Source: Maritimibacter alkaliphilus HTCC2654 | GTDB lineage: Bacteria; Pseudomonadota; Alphaproteobacteria; Rhodobacterales; Rhodobacteraceae | NCBI RefSeq assembly: GCF_000152805.1 | Contig: NZ_CH902578.1 | Span: forward strand, 62,001-126,000 | Length of the DNA stretch: 64,000 nt | Direction of reading: 5' to 3' | Part shown: positions 35,730 through 44,990 of the stretch, piece by piece | Layout of the letters: the number at the start of each line of letters is the position of its first letter | How positions within the stretch are numbered: the first letter of the stretch is position 1 | Position numbers and translations under genes: made by a program | Notes under the pieces: generated by a model | Seen by the model: only the letters and a program-made list of their open reading frames with translations | The model's database searches: none | What the model was told of the DNA's origin: nothing

Positions 35730-36250
35730 GCGCTTGGGACGATGAAAAGGCGCAAAGCTACGTCGACGCCTATGGCGACGATCCGAGCATCTTCGCCGTT
35801 GTCGACGCCGCCGGGATCGCGAAGGGGTCGGACGTGATCGACATCGGATGCGGCGGCGGCGCGGCCTTGGCGGCCATCGCGCCCCTCGCCGGACGGCTCG
35901 CCGGGGTGGACCCCACGCCGCGCATGGTCGAAATCGCGCGCGGTCGCTGCCCCACGGCGGACCTGCGCGTGGCGCCGGGCGAGGCGACCGGGTTCGAGGA
36001 CGGGGCCTTTGACGTGGTGACGATGATAAACGTGATCGACCATTTCGAAGACCGCGACGCGGGGCTGGTGGAAGCGTTCCGCCTGCTCAGGCCCGGCGGG
36101 CGCATCGTCATCGGCGGCGAGGTTTTCGATACCGAATGGGTGCCCGAGGGGCAGAACTATGCGCAGCCCTTGCAGGCGGCGGGATTTGTCGACCATGCGC
36201 GTCGGGATCTCGCCGGCGCTTTCATCACGACGGCCCGGAAGGAGGGGTGA
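35726..36250 (+). CDS. Class I SAM-dependent methyltransferase
   Basis: A 174-residue methyltransferase with motif [13 protein letters not shown] and acidic motif [14 protein letters not shown]; motif post-[14 protein letters not shown] and [13 protein letters not shown] follow. Substrate unknown. ATGA overlap with the macrodomain gene and TGATG overlap with mccA place it firmly in the operon. Confidence 0.87.
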   Translation: MSAWDDEKAQSYVDAYGDDPSIFAVVDAAGIAKGSDVIDIGCGGGAALAAIAPLAGRLAGVDPTPRMVEIARGRCPTADLRVAPGEATGFEDGAFDVVTMINVIDHFEDRDAGLVEAFRLLRPGGRIVIGGEVFDTEWVPEGQNYAQPLQAAGFVDHARRDLAGAFITTARKEG

Positions 36251-38199
36251 TGTTCAAGAAAATCCTGATCGCGAACCGGGGTGAGATCGCCTGTCGGGTG
36301 ATCGACACGGCCCGCAAACTGGGCGTGGCCACGGTGGCGGTCTATTCGGACGCCGACCGATCCGCGCGCCACGTGGCGATGGCGGACGAGGCGGTGCACA
36401 TCGGCGGCCCGCAACCCGCCGAGAGTTACCTGCGCGGCGAGGCGATCATCGCGGCGGCCAAGGCGACGGGGGCCACGGGCATTCACCCCGGATACGGGTT
36501 CCTGTCGGAGAACCCCGATTTCGTCGAGGCGGTCGAAGCGGCGGGCCTGACCTTCATCGGCCCCTCCGCCAAGGCGATCCGGGCGATGGGGCTGAAGGAT
36601 GCCGCGAAGAAGCTGATGGAAGAGGCCGGTGTGCCCGTGGTGCCGGGGTATCACGGCGCGGACCAGTCCGACGACCTGCTGGCGAACGAGGCCGACAAGA
36701 TCGGCTACCCGGTGCTCATCAAGGCCGTGGCGGGCGGCGGCGGCAAGGGGATGCGGCTGGTCGAACGTGCGGGCGACTTCGCCGATGCGCTCGCCTCGGC
36801 CCGGTCCGAGGCCAAGACCGCCTTCGGCAACCCGGATGTGCTGATCGAGAAGTTCGTGACCAGCCCGCGCCATATCGAGGTGCAGGTCTTCGGAGACGGG
36901 ACCGAGGCGGTGCATCTTTACGAGCGCGACTGTTCGCTCCAGCGCCGCCACCAGAAGGTGATCGAAGAAGCGCCCGCGCCGGGCATGACGCAGGAGATGC
37001 GCGCGGCGATGGGCGAGGCGGCGGTGCGCGCCGCCGAGGCGATCGGATATGCCGGGGCGGGAACGGTCGAGTTCATCGTCGACGGCTCGGACGGGCTCAG
37101 GCCCGACGGGTTCTGGTTCATGGAGATGAACACGCGGCTTCAGGTCGAGCACCCGGTGACCGAAGAGGTCACGGGCATAGACCTTGTCGAATGGCAGTTG
37201 CGGGTCGCTTCGGGCGAGCCTCTGCCGCTTGGGCAATCCGAAATTCCGCTTCGCGGCCATGCCTTCGAGGCGCGGCTATATGCCGAGGATGTGCCTGCGG
37301 GCTTTCTGCCGGCCACCGGGCGGCTGGCGCATCTTGCCTTTGCCGATGGATGCCGGGCCGAGACCGGGGTGCGGACGGGGGACGAGATCAGCCCGTTCTA
37401 CGATCCGATGATCGCCAAGATCGTCACCCATGGCCCGACCCGCGATATCGCGCTGGGCAAGATGCGGCGGGCGCTGGCCGAAACGCAGGTGGCGGGCACG
37501 GTCACGAACCTCGGGTTCCTTTCGGCGCTCTGCGCGCATGACGGGTTCGCGGCGGGCAAGGTCGACACCGGCCTGATCGACCGCGATCTGGCCATGCTGA
37601 CCAAGACCCCGGCGGCCACTGCCGAGGACATCGCGCTTGCCACCCTCGCGGGGGCGGGTCTGATGGACGCCGCCGAACCTGTCAGCGGCTTCACGCTCTG
37701 GGCGCCCATTCGGCGGACCATCCTGCTCGACCATGACGGCGACGTGCTGTCGCCCGCGATCGAATTGTCCGGTCCGGATACGGCGCGGGTGACCGTGGGC
37801 GACACCGTGGTCGAGGCGGTGCGAGGCCCGTCCGGCTGGCGGATCGGCGGCGCGCTTGCGCCCGAGGTGGCGATCACCGGAGATCTCGTCACGGTGTTCT
37901 CGGGCGCCGGGCTGGGCTTCCGCGTGCCGGACCCGTTGGCCATTCTGTCGGCGGACGCGGCGGGCGGCGATGTGGTCGAAGCGCCGATGCCGGGGCTGGT
38001 GAAGGCGGTCTTCGTCAAGCCCGGCGACCGGGTCGAGGCCGGGCAGAAGATGGCGATCATGGAAGCGATGAAGATGGAGCACACGCTGACCGCGCCGCGC
38101 GACGGTGTGGTGGGCGAGGTGCTGGCCGCCGAAGGCGCGCAGGTGGAGGCCCATGCCGCCCTCATCGCGCTGGAACCGGAAGAGGAGGCCGCCGCATGA
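36250..38199 (+). CDS. mccA: Methylcrotonoyl-CoA carboxylase, biotin-containing alpha subunit
   Basis: 649 residues: biotin carboxylase domain (1-450, [27 protein letters not shown] loop, EMNTRLQVEHPVTEE), a BT linker, and a C-terminal biotinyl domain with lysine K608 in EAMKMEHTL. It carboxylates its biotin and hands the carboxyl group to MccB. GGAGG precedes the ATG at 36250. It could in principle be a propionyl-CoA carboxylase alpha subunit, but the neighbours argue for methylcrotonyl-CoA. Also called liuD. Confidence 0.95.
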   Translation: MFKKILIANRGEIACRVIDTARKLGVATVAVYSDADRSARHVAMADEAVHIGGPQPAESYLRGEAIIAAAKATGATGIHPGYGFLSENPDFVEAVEAAGLTFIGPSAKAIRAMGLKDAAKKLMEEAGVPVVPGYHGADQSDDLLANEADKIGYPVLIKAVAGGGGKGMRLVERAGDFADALASARSEAKTAFGNPDVLIEKFVTSPRHIEVQVFGDGTEAVHLYERDCSLQRRHQKVIEEAPAPGMTQEMRAAMGEAAVRAAEAIGYAGAGTVEFIVDGSDGLRPDGFWFMEMNTRLQVEHPVTEEVTGIDLVEWQLRVASGEPLPLGQSEIPLRGHAFEARLYAEDVPAGFLPATGRLAHLAFADGCRAETGVRTGDEISPFYDPMIAKIVTHGPTRDIALGKMRRALAETQVAGTVTNLGFLSALCAHDGFAAGKVDTGLIDRDLAMLTKTPAATAEDIALATLAGAGLMDAAEPVSGFTLWAPIRRTILLDHDGDVLSPAIELSGPDTARVTVGDTVVEAVRGPSGWRIGGALAPEVAITGDLVTVFSGAGLGFRVPDPLAILSADAAGGDVVEAPMPGLVKAVFVKPGDRVEAGQKMAIMEAMKMEHTLTAPRDGVVGEVLAAEGAQVEAHAALIALEPEEEAAA

Positions 38200-38855
38200 T
38201 CCGTCTGCACGCCGTGCCCGGCAGCCGGTCGTTCCGGGTGCATTGGCTGCTTGCCGAGATGGGGCTGGAGCCGGAGGTGGAGAACTACCGTATCGGCGAC
38301 GGCAGCCTCGGCACCGACGACTTTCACCTCGTGAACCCGGCGGGGCGCGTTCCGGCGCTCGAGATCGACGGGATGACGCTGATCGAATCCGGCGCGATCG
38401 TGGAATACCTGTGCGAGACGCGGTCCGAGCACGGGCTGGGCCGTCTGCCGGGCGATGCGGAACGTGCCGAATTCCTCGTTTGGCTGCACTATGCCGAAAC
38501 CGTCGCGACCTGCATCCAGAACCTCAATCTTCAGCAGGTGTTCCTGCCTGATCCGGCGATGCGGTCGCCCACAGTGATCGGGCTGGAAACCCGGCGGTTG
38601 GCGAAGGCGCTGAAGCCCGTGGCGAAACGGGTCGAGGCGCAGGATTACCTGCTCGCCTCCGGTTTTTCGGCGGTCGATGTGATGTTCGGGTTCGGGATCG
38701 AAGCCGCGTTTCACTATGTCCATGCCGAGAAATTCCCGACGCTCGCCGCCTATCAGAAACGGCTCGCCGCCCGTCCGGCCTATCAGACGGCGTTCGCGGC
38801 GCAGGGGCCGGACACGATCTACAAGCAGGATTTCTACGAGGTGCCCGTTGGATAG
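38196..38855 (+). CDS. Glutathione S-transferase family protein
   Basis: A 219-residue GST: N-terminal thioredoxin-like domain (LHAVPGSRSFRVHWLLAEMG, NPAGRVPALEIDG, LIESGAIVEYL) and a helical C-terminal domain (SAVDVMFGF). The catalytic Ser/Tyr is probably S11 or S13 near the N-terminus. The role in the leucine operon is unknown; it might protect against reactive enoyl-CoA or aldehyde by-products. It overlaps mccA by ATGA and the next gene by 8 bp. Confidence 0.9.
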   Translation: MIRLHAVPGSRSFRVHWLLAEMGLEPEVENYRIGDGSLGTDDFHLVNPAGRVPALEIDGMTLIESGAIVEYLCETRSEHGLGRLPGDAERAEFLVWLHYAETVATCIQNLNLQQVFLPDPAMRSPTVIGLETRRLAKALKPVAKRVEAQDYLLASGFSAVDVMFGFGIEAAFHYVHAEKFPTLAAYQKRLAARPAYQTAFAAQGPDTIYKQDFYEVPVG

Positions 38856-39696
38856 CGTCGAACTGGTCGAAATGGGCCCGCGCGACGGGCTTCAGAACGA
38901 AAAGACCCTGATCCCCACGGATCGCAAGGTGGCGCTTGTCGATACCTTGTCCGGCGCAGGCTTCAGCCGGATCGAGGTGGCGAGTTTCGTCAGCCCCAAA
39001 TGGGTGCCGCAGATGGCCGACAGCGCCGAGGTGCTGGCCGGGATCACCCGCGCCGAAGGCGTGTCCTACATGGCGTTGACGCCGAATCTGAAGGGTTTCG
39101 AACGGGCGATGGAGGCCGGGGCGGACGAGATCGCGATTTTCGGCTCCGCCAGCGAGGGTTTCAGTCAGGCCAATATCAATTGTTCGATTGCTGAAAGTCT
39201 TGAGCGGTTTTTGCCGGTCGTTGAGGCAGCTTTGGTTCGAAAAGTGAAAGTCCGCGGATACGTCTCCTGCGTGACGGACTGCCCTTATGATGGCCGGGTC
39301 GCGCCGGATGCGGTCGCCGCTGTCGCGGGGGAGCTTATGGCGATGGGCTGCTACGAAGTATCGCTCGGCGACACCATCGGGCAGGGCACGCCCGAGACCA
39401 TCCGCGATATGCTGATCGCGGTGCTGGACCGCGTTCCGGCCGGGCGCCTTGCCGGGCATTACCACGATACGGGTGGCCGGGCGCTCGACAATATCGAGAT
39501 GTCGCTGGAACTGGGCCTGCGCGTGTTCGACGCGGCGGTCGGCGGGCTGGGCGGCTGCCCCTATGCGCCCGGTGCCAAGGGCAACGTGGCGACGGAGAAA
39601 GTGCACGACCGGCTGACGGCGCTGGGCCTGTCCACAGGGCTGGACCAGGAGGTTCTGGGACGTGCGGGCGACATGGCCAAGGCGATGCGGGGGTAG
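38848..39696 (+). CDS. Hydroxymethylglutaryl-CoA lyase
   Basis: A 282-residue TIM-barrel lyase that splits HMG-CoA into acetyl-CoA and acetoacetate, the last step of leucine breakdown. N-terminal VEMGPRDGLQNE, metal ligands in HYHDTGGRALDN, and the signature GLGGCPYAPGAKGNVATE with the catalytic Cys. I take a TTG start at 38848 with GAGG 6 nt upstream, inside the end of the GST gene. Codons at about 39161-39252 are unusually A/T-rich compared with the rest of the gene. Known as mvaB, hmgL or liuE. Confidence 0.94.
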   Translation: MDSVELVEMGPRDGLQNEKTLIPTDRKVALVDTLSGAGFSRIEVASFVSPKWVPQMADSAEVLAGITRAEGVSYMALTPNLKGFERAMEAGADEIAIFGSASEGFSQANINCSIAESLERFLPVVEAALVRKVKVRGYVSCVTDCPYDGRVAPDAVAAVAGELMAMGCYEVSLGDTIGQGTPETIRDMLIAVLDRVPAGRLAGHYHDTGGRALDNIEMSLELGLRVFDAAVGGLGGCPYAPGAKGNVATEKVHDRLTALGLSTGLDQEVLGRAGDMAKAMRG

Positions 39697-39698
39697 AC

Positions 39699-40484
39699 AT
39701 GTACGAAACGATTTCGATCACGACCGACGGGCGGGGTGTGGCGACACTGACGCTGGATCGGGCCGACAAGCACAATGCGCTGTCCGCCACGATGATCCGC
39801 GAACTGACGGAAGCGGCGCAGGCGCTTGGCGCGGATGACGGCGTGCGGGTGGTGGTGCTGACCGGCGCAGGGAAAAGCTTCTGTGCCGGTGGCGATCTGG
39901 GATGGATGCGCGATCAGTTCGCCGCCGATCCCGAGACTCGGTTCTTCGAGGCGCGCAAGCTGGCGCTCATGCTCAAAGCATTGAACGAAATGCCGAAACC
40001 GCTGATCGGCCGGGTGCAGGGGCAAGCGTTCGGCGGCGGGATCGGCATGTGCAGCGTCTGCGACGTGGCGATCGCGGCGGATCATGCCAAGTTCGGTTTG
40101 ACCGAAACGCGGCTGGGTCTGATCCCGGCCACCATCGGCCCCTATGTGCTGGCCCGGATCGGCGAAGCGATGGCGCGGCGCGTGTTCATGAACGGGCGCG
40201 TGTTCGGCGCGGCCGAGGCGCAGCGATTGGGCATTATCGCCCATGCGGTGCCCGAAGGTGCGCTGGATGCGGCGGTCGAAGAAGAGGTCGTGCCCTATCT
40301 CACCTGTGCACCGGGCGCCGTCGCGGCGGCCAAGCGACTGGCGCGCCGACTGGGTCCGCCGATCACCGACGACATCATCGACGACACGATCCGCGCGCTG
40401 GTCGACTGCTGGGAAGGGGCCGAGGCGCAGGAAGGGATCGGTGCCTTCTTCGAGAAACGCAAAGCGGGATGGATGACGCAATGA
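39699..40484 (+). CDS. liuC: Enoyl-CoA hydratase family, probable methylglutaconyl-CoA hydratase
   Basis: A 261-residue crotonase. The oxyanion-hole motif is FCAGGDLGWM and the active-site region GQAFGGGIGMCSVCD. By context it hydrates 3-methylglutaconyl-CoA to HMG-CoA, bridging MccAB and the lyase encoded just upstream. The start at 39699 lies 2 bp after the lyase stop. Confidence 0.92.
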   Translation: MYETISITTDGRGVATLTLDRADKHNALSATMIRELTEAAQALGADDGVRVVVLTGAGKSFCAGGDLGWMRDQFAADPETRFFEARKLALMLKALNEMPKPLIGRVQGQAFGGGIGMCSVCDVAIAADHAKFGLTETRLGLIPATIGPYVLARIGEAMARRVFMNGRVFGAAEAQRLGIIAHAVPEGALDAAVEEEVVPYLTCAPGAVAAAKRLARRLGPPITDDIIDDTIRALVDCWEGAEAQEGIGAFFEKRKAGWMTQ

Positions 40485-40861
40485 CGCTGGTTGAAATCGC
40501 CGCGCTGGTCTTCAGCGTCCTCGCCCTGATCGTCTGCCTGTTCCAGTTCGCGCTGGCGCTGGGCGCGCCGTGGGGGCATCTCGCGATGGGGGGCCGGTGG
40601 CCCGGCAGGATGCCCGTGGCGCTGCGGGTCGGGGCCGTGGTTCAGGGCGGTCTCATGGTTCTGTTCGCGCGGCTCGTGGCAGGCGCCGGGGGGCTGCTTG
40701 CCCCTGTCGGTCCTGGCTGGCTGATCTGGGCCGTCGTGGCGATCACGGGACTGTCGACGCTGATGAACAACGTGACCCCGTCACGCCCGGAGCGCCTGCT
40801 CTGGGGGCCGGTCACCGTGGTCATGTTTCTTTGCGCGGTCTACGTCGCGGTTTCGGCCTGA
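40481..40861 (+). CDS. Four-helix membrane protein, unknown
   Basis: 126 residues with four predicted hydrophobic helices (about 5-30, 47-68, 75-92, 103-125). ATGA overlap with the crotonase gene makes it the last gene of the leucine cluster. I do not recognise a characterised family. It could be a small transporter accessory or an uncharacterised DUF. Confidence 0.75.
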   Translation: MTLVEIAALVFSVLALIVCLFQFALALGAPWGHLAMGGRWPGRMPVALRVGAVVQGGLMVLFARLVAGAGGLLAPVGPGWLIWAVVAITGLSTLMNNVTPSRPERLLWGPVTVVMFLCAVYVAVSA

Positions 40862-41135
40862 GTCGGCATCGGGCCGGGCCGGTTCCTGAACTTCGTTCAA
40901 AGATGATTGAATAGCACACCTTTTGTGCGGCGCGGAAAACCGCGTTCCATCCTTGTAAACAACGGTATACAATGCGCTTTGCCGCGTCGCAGAAGCGCGT
41001 GGAACCCCTTGTTCAAATTGCCCGAAACAGGGGGTGGCTCGGTTGACCCTCTCCGGTGTTGAGAGTAGACCCCGAATTGAGCCAAACTGTCGCGGGTTCC
41101 CGTTCATATGAAACGGCCCGAACAAAGGAGCCAAC
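40862..41135. promoter_or_regulatory. nuo operon control region
   Basis: 274 bp without a supported gene. A possible sigma-70 promoter is TTGACC (41043-41048), a 17-bp spacer and TAGACC (41066-41071), about 65 bp before the nuoA start. An imperfect hairpin, CCCCTTGTT...AAACAGGGG (about 41007-41034), precedes it, and AAGGAG at 41125-41130 serves the nuoA GTG. An AT-richer stretch (40895-40980) may bind regulators. Confidence 0.45.
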
Positions 41136-41501
41136 GTGGAAGACCTTCTTCGTGAATACCTCCCCATCGTGATTTTCCTCGCCGTTGCCGTCGGCCTTGG
41201 CCTCGTCCTCGTGCTTGCGGCTGCCGTGCTCGCGGTCCGTCACCCGGACCCGGAAAAAGTGTCGGCCTACGAATGCGGGTTCAACGCCTTCGACGACGCG
41301 CGAATGAAATTCGATGTGCGGTTTTACCTCGTCTCGATCCTGTTCATCATTTTCGACCTCGAGATCGCATTCCTGTTTCCCTGGGCGGTGGCCTTCAAGG
41401 ATGTTGGGATGATCGGGTTCTGGTCGATGATGGTGTTCCTTGCGGTCCTGACCATCGGCTTTGCCTATGAATGGAAGAAGGGAGCACTCGAATGGGAGTG
41501 A
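41136..41501 (+). CDS. nuoA: NADH-quinone oxidoreductase subunit A
   Basis: A 121-residue membrane subunit with three helices. The conserved loop [25 protein letters not shown] links helix 1 and helix 2 at the quinone entry. GTG start at 41136 with AAGGAG. It is the first gene of a complete 14-subunit nuo cluster. Confidence 0.97.
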   Translation: MEDLLREYLPIVIFLAVAVGLGLVLVLAAAVLAVRHPDPEKVSAYECGFNAFDDARMKFDVRFYLVSILFIIFDLEIAFLFPWAVAFKDVGMIGFWSMMVFLAVLTIGFAYEWKKGALEWE

Positions 41502-42025
41502 TGACCGGCGCCAACACCGCGGGCGGGGATCGCGAAGTCGCGACTCGCCAGCTTTCGGACGAGCTTCAGGACAAGGGTTTCCTGCTGACCACGACCGACG
41601 ACATCATCAACTGGGCGCGCACCGGCTCGCTCCACTGGATGACCTTCGGTCTGGCCTGCTGCGCGGTCGAGATGATGCAGTCGTCCATGCCGCGTTACGA
41701 TCTCGAGCGTTACGGGACCGCGCCGCGCGCTTCTCCGCGCCAGTCGGACCTGATGATCGTCGCGGGCACGCTGACCAACAAGATGGCCCCGGCGCTGCGC
41801 AAGGTCTACGACCAGATGCCCGAGCCGCGTTATGTGATCTCGATGGGGTCCTGCGCGAACGGCGGCGGGTATTATCACTACTCCTATTCGGTGGTGCGGG
41901 GCTGTGACCGCGTGGTGCCCGTGGACGTCTACGTTCCCGGCTGTCCGCCCTCTGCCGAGGCGCTGGTCTACGGCATCCTTCAGCTTCAACGCAAAATCCG
42001 CCGCACCGGCACGATCGTGAGGTAA
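41492..42025 (+). CDS. nuoB: NADH-quinone oxidoreductase subunit B
   Basis: A 177-residue peripheral-arm subunit that binds the terminal [4Fe-4S] cluster N2 through C56, C57, C121 and C151 ([29 protein letters not shown]). The start at 41492 overlaps nuoA by 10 bp and has GGAG upstream; ATG 41501 would remove three residues. Confidence 0.97.
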   Translation: MGVMTGANTAGGDREVATRQLSDELQDKGFLLTTTDDIINWARTGSLHWMTFGLACCAVEMMQSSMPRYDLERYGTAPRASPRQSDLMIVAGTLTNKMAPALRKVYDQMPEPRYVISMGSCANGGGYYHYSYSVVRGCDRVVPVDVYVPGCPPSAEALVYGILQLQRKIRRTGTIVR

Positions 42026-42027
42026 CG

Positions 42028-42642
42028 ATGGTAGACGACGCACTGAACGAGTTGGGCGCGCTGATCGAAGTCAAGCAGATGGACGTGGTCGTGGGGTGGG
42101 AGGTCGCCTTTGGCGAACTGACCGTCACCGTGCGGCCCGAGGCGCTGATCGGCTTTGTCGAATTCCTCAAGACCGACCGGGGTTGCCGGCTCTCGACGCT
42201 GGTGGACATCACGGCGGTCGACTACCCGGAGCGCGAGGCGCGGTTCGACGTGGTCTATCACTTCCTGTCGATGTACCAGAACCACCGCATCCGCGTGAAA
42301 GCGGCGGTCGAGGAGCGCGAGATGGTGCCGTCCATCGTGACCGTCTATCCGGCCGCCAACTGGTTCGAGCGCGAGATCTTCGATATGTTCGGGATCATCT
42401 TCAAGGGTCACCCCGACCTGCGCCGCATCCTGACCGACTACGGTTTTCGCGGCCACCCGCTGCGCAAGGATTTCCCGACGACCGGCTTCACCGAAGTCCG
42501 CTACGACGAGGTCGAGAAGCGCGTGGTCTACGAGCCGGTGTCGCTGGTTCAGGAATACCGCCAGTTCGACTTCATGTCGCCGTGGGAAGGCGCGGAATAC
42601 GTGCTGCCGGGCGACGAGAAGGCGGACGGGGCCAAAGGCTGA
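42028..42642 (+). CDS. nuoC: NADH-quinone oxidoreductase subunit C
   Basis: A 204-residue 30-kDa subunit of the peripheral arm. The signature ERE(I/V)FDMFGI is seen as [22 protein letters not shown]. It is separate from NuoD, unlike the fused NuoCD of E. coli. It starts 2 bp after nuoB. Confidence 0.97.
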   Translation: MVDDALNELGALIEVKQMDVVVGWEVAFGELTVTVRPEALIGFVEFLKTDRGCRLSTLVDITAVDYPEREARFDVVYHFLSMYQNHRIRVKAAVEEREMVPSIVTVYPAANWFEREIFDMFGIIFKGHPDLRRILTDYGFRGHPLRKDFPTTGFTEVRYDEVEKRVVYEPVSLVQEYRQFDFMSPWEGAEYVLPGDEKADGAKG

Positions 42643-42643
42643 C

Positions 42644-43504
42644 GTGAGCACCCAGACCCTCATATACTGCGTCGGCGCGGCCAAGGCCGGGACCAGTTGG
42701 TTGTTCGATTACCTCTACAACCACCCGGAGACCTATTTCCCGACCGTGAAAGAGCTGAACTACTGGAATTCGGTCGCGATGGGCGCGGGCGAATTCTATC
42801 GTGGCGAGCTTGCGCGGCGGAAGGGCGAGATCGCCGCGCGCCATGCGGTGACGCGGGATGAGGATATCCACGCCTATCAGCTGCAAAGCATGGCGGATAT
42901 CGAGGAATGGCTCGTCACCTTCGACGGCAAGACCCGCGACGACAAAGCCTATCTCGGCTTCATCGGGGCCGGGCTGCGCGACGCCAAGCTGGTGGGGGAT
43001 TTCTCGCCCGGCTACGCGCTGCTTGGGCCCGAGTGGTTCGCCGAGATGGCCAAGAGCCATGAGAACGTGAAATTCCTCTACCTGCTGCGCGAGCCCGTGG
43101 ATCGGCTCTGGTCGCATTTCCGCATGAACGCGGGCGGGGACGAAGCCGCGGCGACCTCGATGGTCGACGGTTACCTCTCCGGTGGGGAAGAGAACGTCGC
43201 GCGCCGGTCGAATTACCGCCGCACGGTCAAGCGGCTGATGCAGGCGGTGCCCCGGGACCGGCTTCACGTCGAACTTTACGAACGTCTCTTCACCGAAGAG
43301 GCGCTTGAGAAAATGTGCGATTTCCTCGGGATCGAGATGATCCCGGCCGATTTTGGCAAGCGGGTGCATGGCTCACCCGAAGCGGGGCTCGACCCCGCGC
43401 GGCGGGCGCGGCTGCAATCCGCGCTGAAACCGCAATACAACTTCATCGAACGCTACATGGGCGCGGTGCCCGTGGAGTGGCAGGAAAGAATGGTGGCGGC
43501 ATGA
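42644..43504 (+). CDS. Sulfotransferase-family protein inside nuo
   Basis: A 286-residue protein with the two PAPS-binding elements of sulfotransferases: the 5'-phosphosulfate loop [13 protein letters not shown] near the N-terminus and the 3'-phosphate segment [18 protein letters not shown] in the middle. It would transfer sulfate from PAPS to an unknown acceptor (carbohydrate, lipid or small molecule). The GTG start lies 1 bp after nuoC and the stop overlaps nuoD by ATGA, so it is co-translated with complex I genes although it has no known role there. Confidence 0.87.
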   Translation: MSTQTLIYCVGAAKAGTSWLFDYLYNHPETYFPTVKELNYWNSVAMGAGEFYRGELARRKGEIAARHAVTRDEDIHAYQLQSMADIEEWLVTFDGKTRDDKAYLGFIGAGLRDAKLVGDFSPGYALLGPEWFAEMAKSHENVKFLYLLREPVDRLWSHFRMNAGGDEAAATSMVDGYLSGGEENVARRSNYRRTVKRLMQAVPRDRLHVELYERLFTEEALEKMCDFLGIEMIPADFGKRVHGSPEAGLDPARRARLQSALKPQYNFIERYMGAVPVEWQERMVAA

Positions 43505-44724
43505 TGGACGGCTCCAAGGGATTTCAGGACGCCGAGACCGGCGAACAGCAGATCCGCAACTTCAACATCAACTTCGGGCCTCAGCACCCGGCGGCGCACG
43601 GCGTGCTGCGTCTGGTTCTGGAACTGGACGGCGAGATCGTGGAACGCTGCGACCCGCATATCGGGCTGCTTCACCGCGGCACCGAAAAGCTGATGGAAAG
43701 CCGGACCTACCTTCAGAACCTGCCGTATTTCGACCGGCTCGACTATGTCGGCACGATGAACCAGGAACATGCCTGGTGCCTCGTGATCGAAAAGCTCTGC
43801 GGTGTCGAAGTGCCGCGCCGCGCCTCGCTCATCCGGGTGCTGTATTCCGAGATCGGTCGCATCCTGAACCACCTGCTGAACGTCACGACGCAGGCGATGG
43901 ACGTGGGCGCGCTGACCCCGCCGCTGTGGGGTTTCGAAGAGCGTGAAAAGCTCATGATCTTCTACGAGCGTGCCTCGGGCGCGCGCCTGCACGCGGCCTA
44001 TTTCCGCCCCGGCGGCGTGCATCAGGATCTGCCGCCGAAGCTGATCGACGATATCGAAGCCTGGTGCCACGAATTCCCGGCCGTGCTCGACGACATCGAC
44101 GGGCTGCTGACCGAGAACCGGGTGTTCAAGCAGCGCAACGTCGACATCGGCGTCATCACCGAGGAAGAGATCCTCGACTGGGGCTATTCCGGCGTCATGG
44201 TGCGCGGGTCCGGCTTTGCATGGGATCTGCGCCGCTCGCAGCCTTACGAGTGCTATGACGAGTTCGACTTCAAGGTCTGCATCGGCAAGAACGGCGACTG
44301 CTACGACCGTTACCTCGTCCGTATGGCCGAGATGCGCGAGAGCGTGAAGATCATGCTTCAAGCCATCGAAAAGCTGCGGGCACCCGAAGGGCAGGGCGAC
44401 GTGCTGGCCCGTGGCAAGCTGACGCCGCCCAAGCGCGCCGACATGAAGACGTCGATGGAGGCGCTCATCCATCACTTCAAGCTCTACACCGAGGGCTTCC
44501 ACGTCCCGGCGGGCGAGGTCTATTGCGCCGTCGAAGCGCCCAAGGGCGAATTCGGCGTCTACCTCGTGTCCGACGGGACGAACAAACCCTACCGCGCCAA
44601 GCTGCGCGCCCCCGGCTATCTGCACCTGCAATCGATGGATCACGTCGCGAGCGGGCACCAACTGGCCGACGTGGCCGCCATCATCGGCACCATGGATATC
44701 GTTTTCGGAGAGGTCGACCGCTGA
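43501..44724 (+). CDS. nuoD: NADH-quinone oxidoreductase subunit D
   Basis: A 407-residue 49-kDa subunit, related to the hydrogenase large subunit, forming the quinone site next to NuoB. Conserved [40 protein letters not shown] and the C-terminal [12 protein letters not shown] are present. It starts within the sulfotransferase stop. Confidence 0.97.
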   Translation: MMDGSKGFQDAETGEQQIRNFNINFGPQHPAAHGVLRLVLELDGEIVERCDPHIGLLHRGTEKLMESRTYLQNLPYFDRLDYVGTMNQEHAWCLVIEKLCGVEVPRRASLIRVLYSEIGRILNHLLNVTTQAMDVGALTPPLWGFEEREKLMIFYERASGARLHAAYFRPGGVHQDLPPKLIDDIEAWCHEFPAVLDDIDGLLTENRVFKQRNVDIGVITEEEILDWGYSGVMVRGSGFAWDLRRSQPYECYDEFDFKVCIGKNGDCYDRYLVRMAEMRESVKIMLQAIEKLRAPEGQGDVLARGKLTPPKRADMKTSMEALIHHFKLYTEGFHVPAGEVYCAVEAPKGEFGVYLVSDGTNKPYRAKLRAPGYLHLQSMDHVASGHQLADVAAIIGTMDIVFGEVDR

Positions 44725-44990
44725 TGCGTTTCGCCCTGGCCATACTCGTCTGGACCGTGCCAGCCATCGGGGTCGCTGATGCGTCGAACCCGTGGCCGGC
44801 CGTTTTCGAGATGATGGAAGCCAAGGATTGCATGGCGAGCGAAGAGGAAATCATAGCGGTCCTGACGGACGAAGGCGTCGATAGCTGGACGCGGAACATC
44901 ATGATCGCGAACGCAGGCGAGTCCGGAACCTTCTCGCATGACCGGGAGAGCGGAACCTACACCCTGCATAAAACGGAGAAGTGCACCTAA
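44724..44990 (+). CDS. Small secreted protein between nuoD and nuoE, unknown
   Basis: An 88-residue protein with a signal peptide ([20 protein letters not shown]) and two cysteines in the mature chain (KDCMASEEE and the terminal KCT). TGATG overlap with nuoD and TAATG overlap with nuoE couple it on both sides. No family recognised; presumably periplasmic with one disulfide. Confidence 0.7.
   Translation: MRFALAILVWTVPAIGVADASNPWPAVFEMMEAKDCMASEEEIIAVLTDEGVDSWTRNIMIANAGESGTFSHDRESGTYTLHKTEKCT

Noticed and set aside
41108-41155. 15-codon upstream ORF overlapping the nuoA start out of frame
   Set aside because: No ribosome site of its own and no paired structure with the nuoA site; most likely chance.
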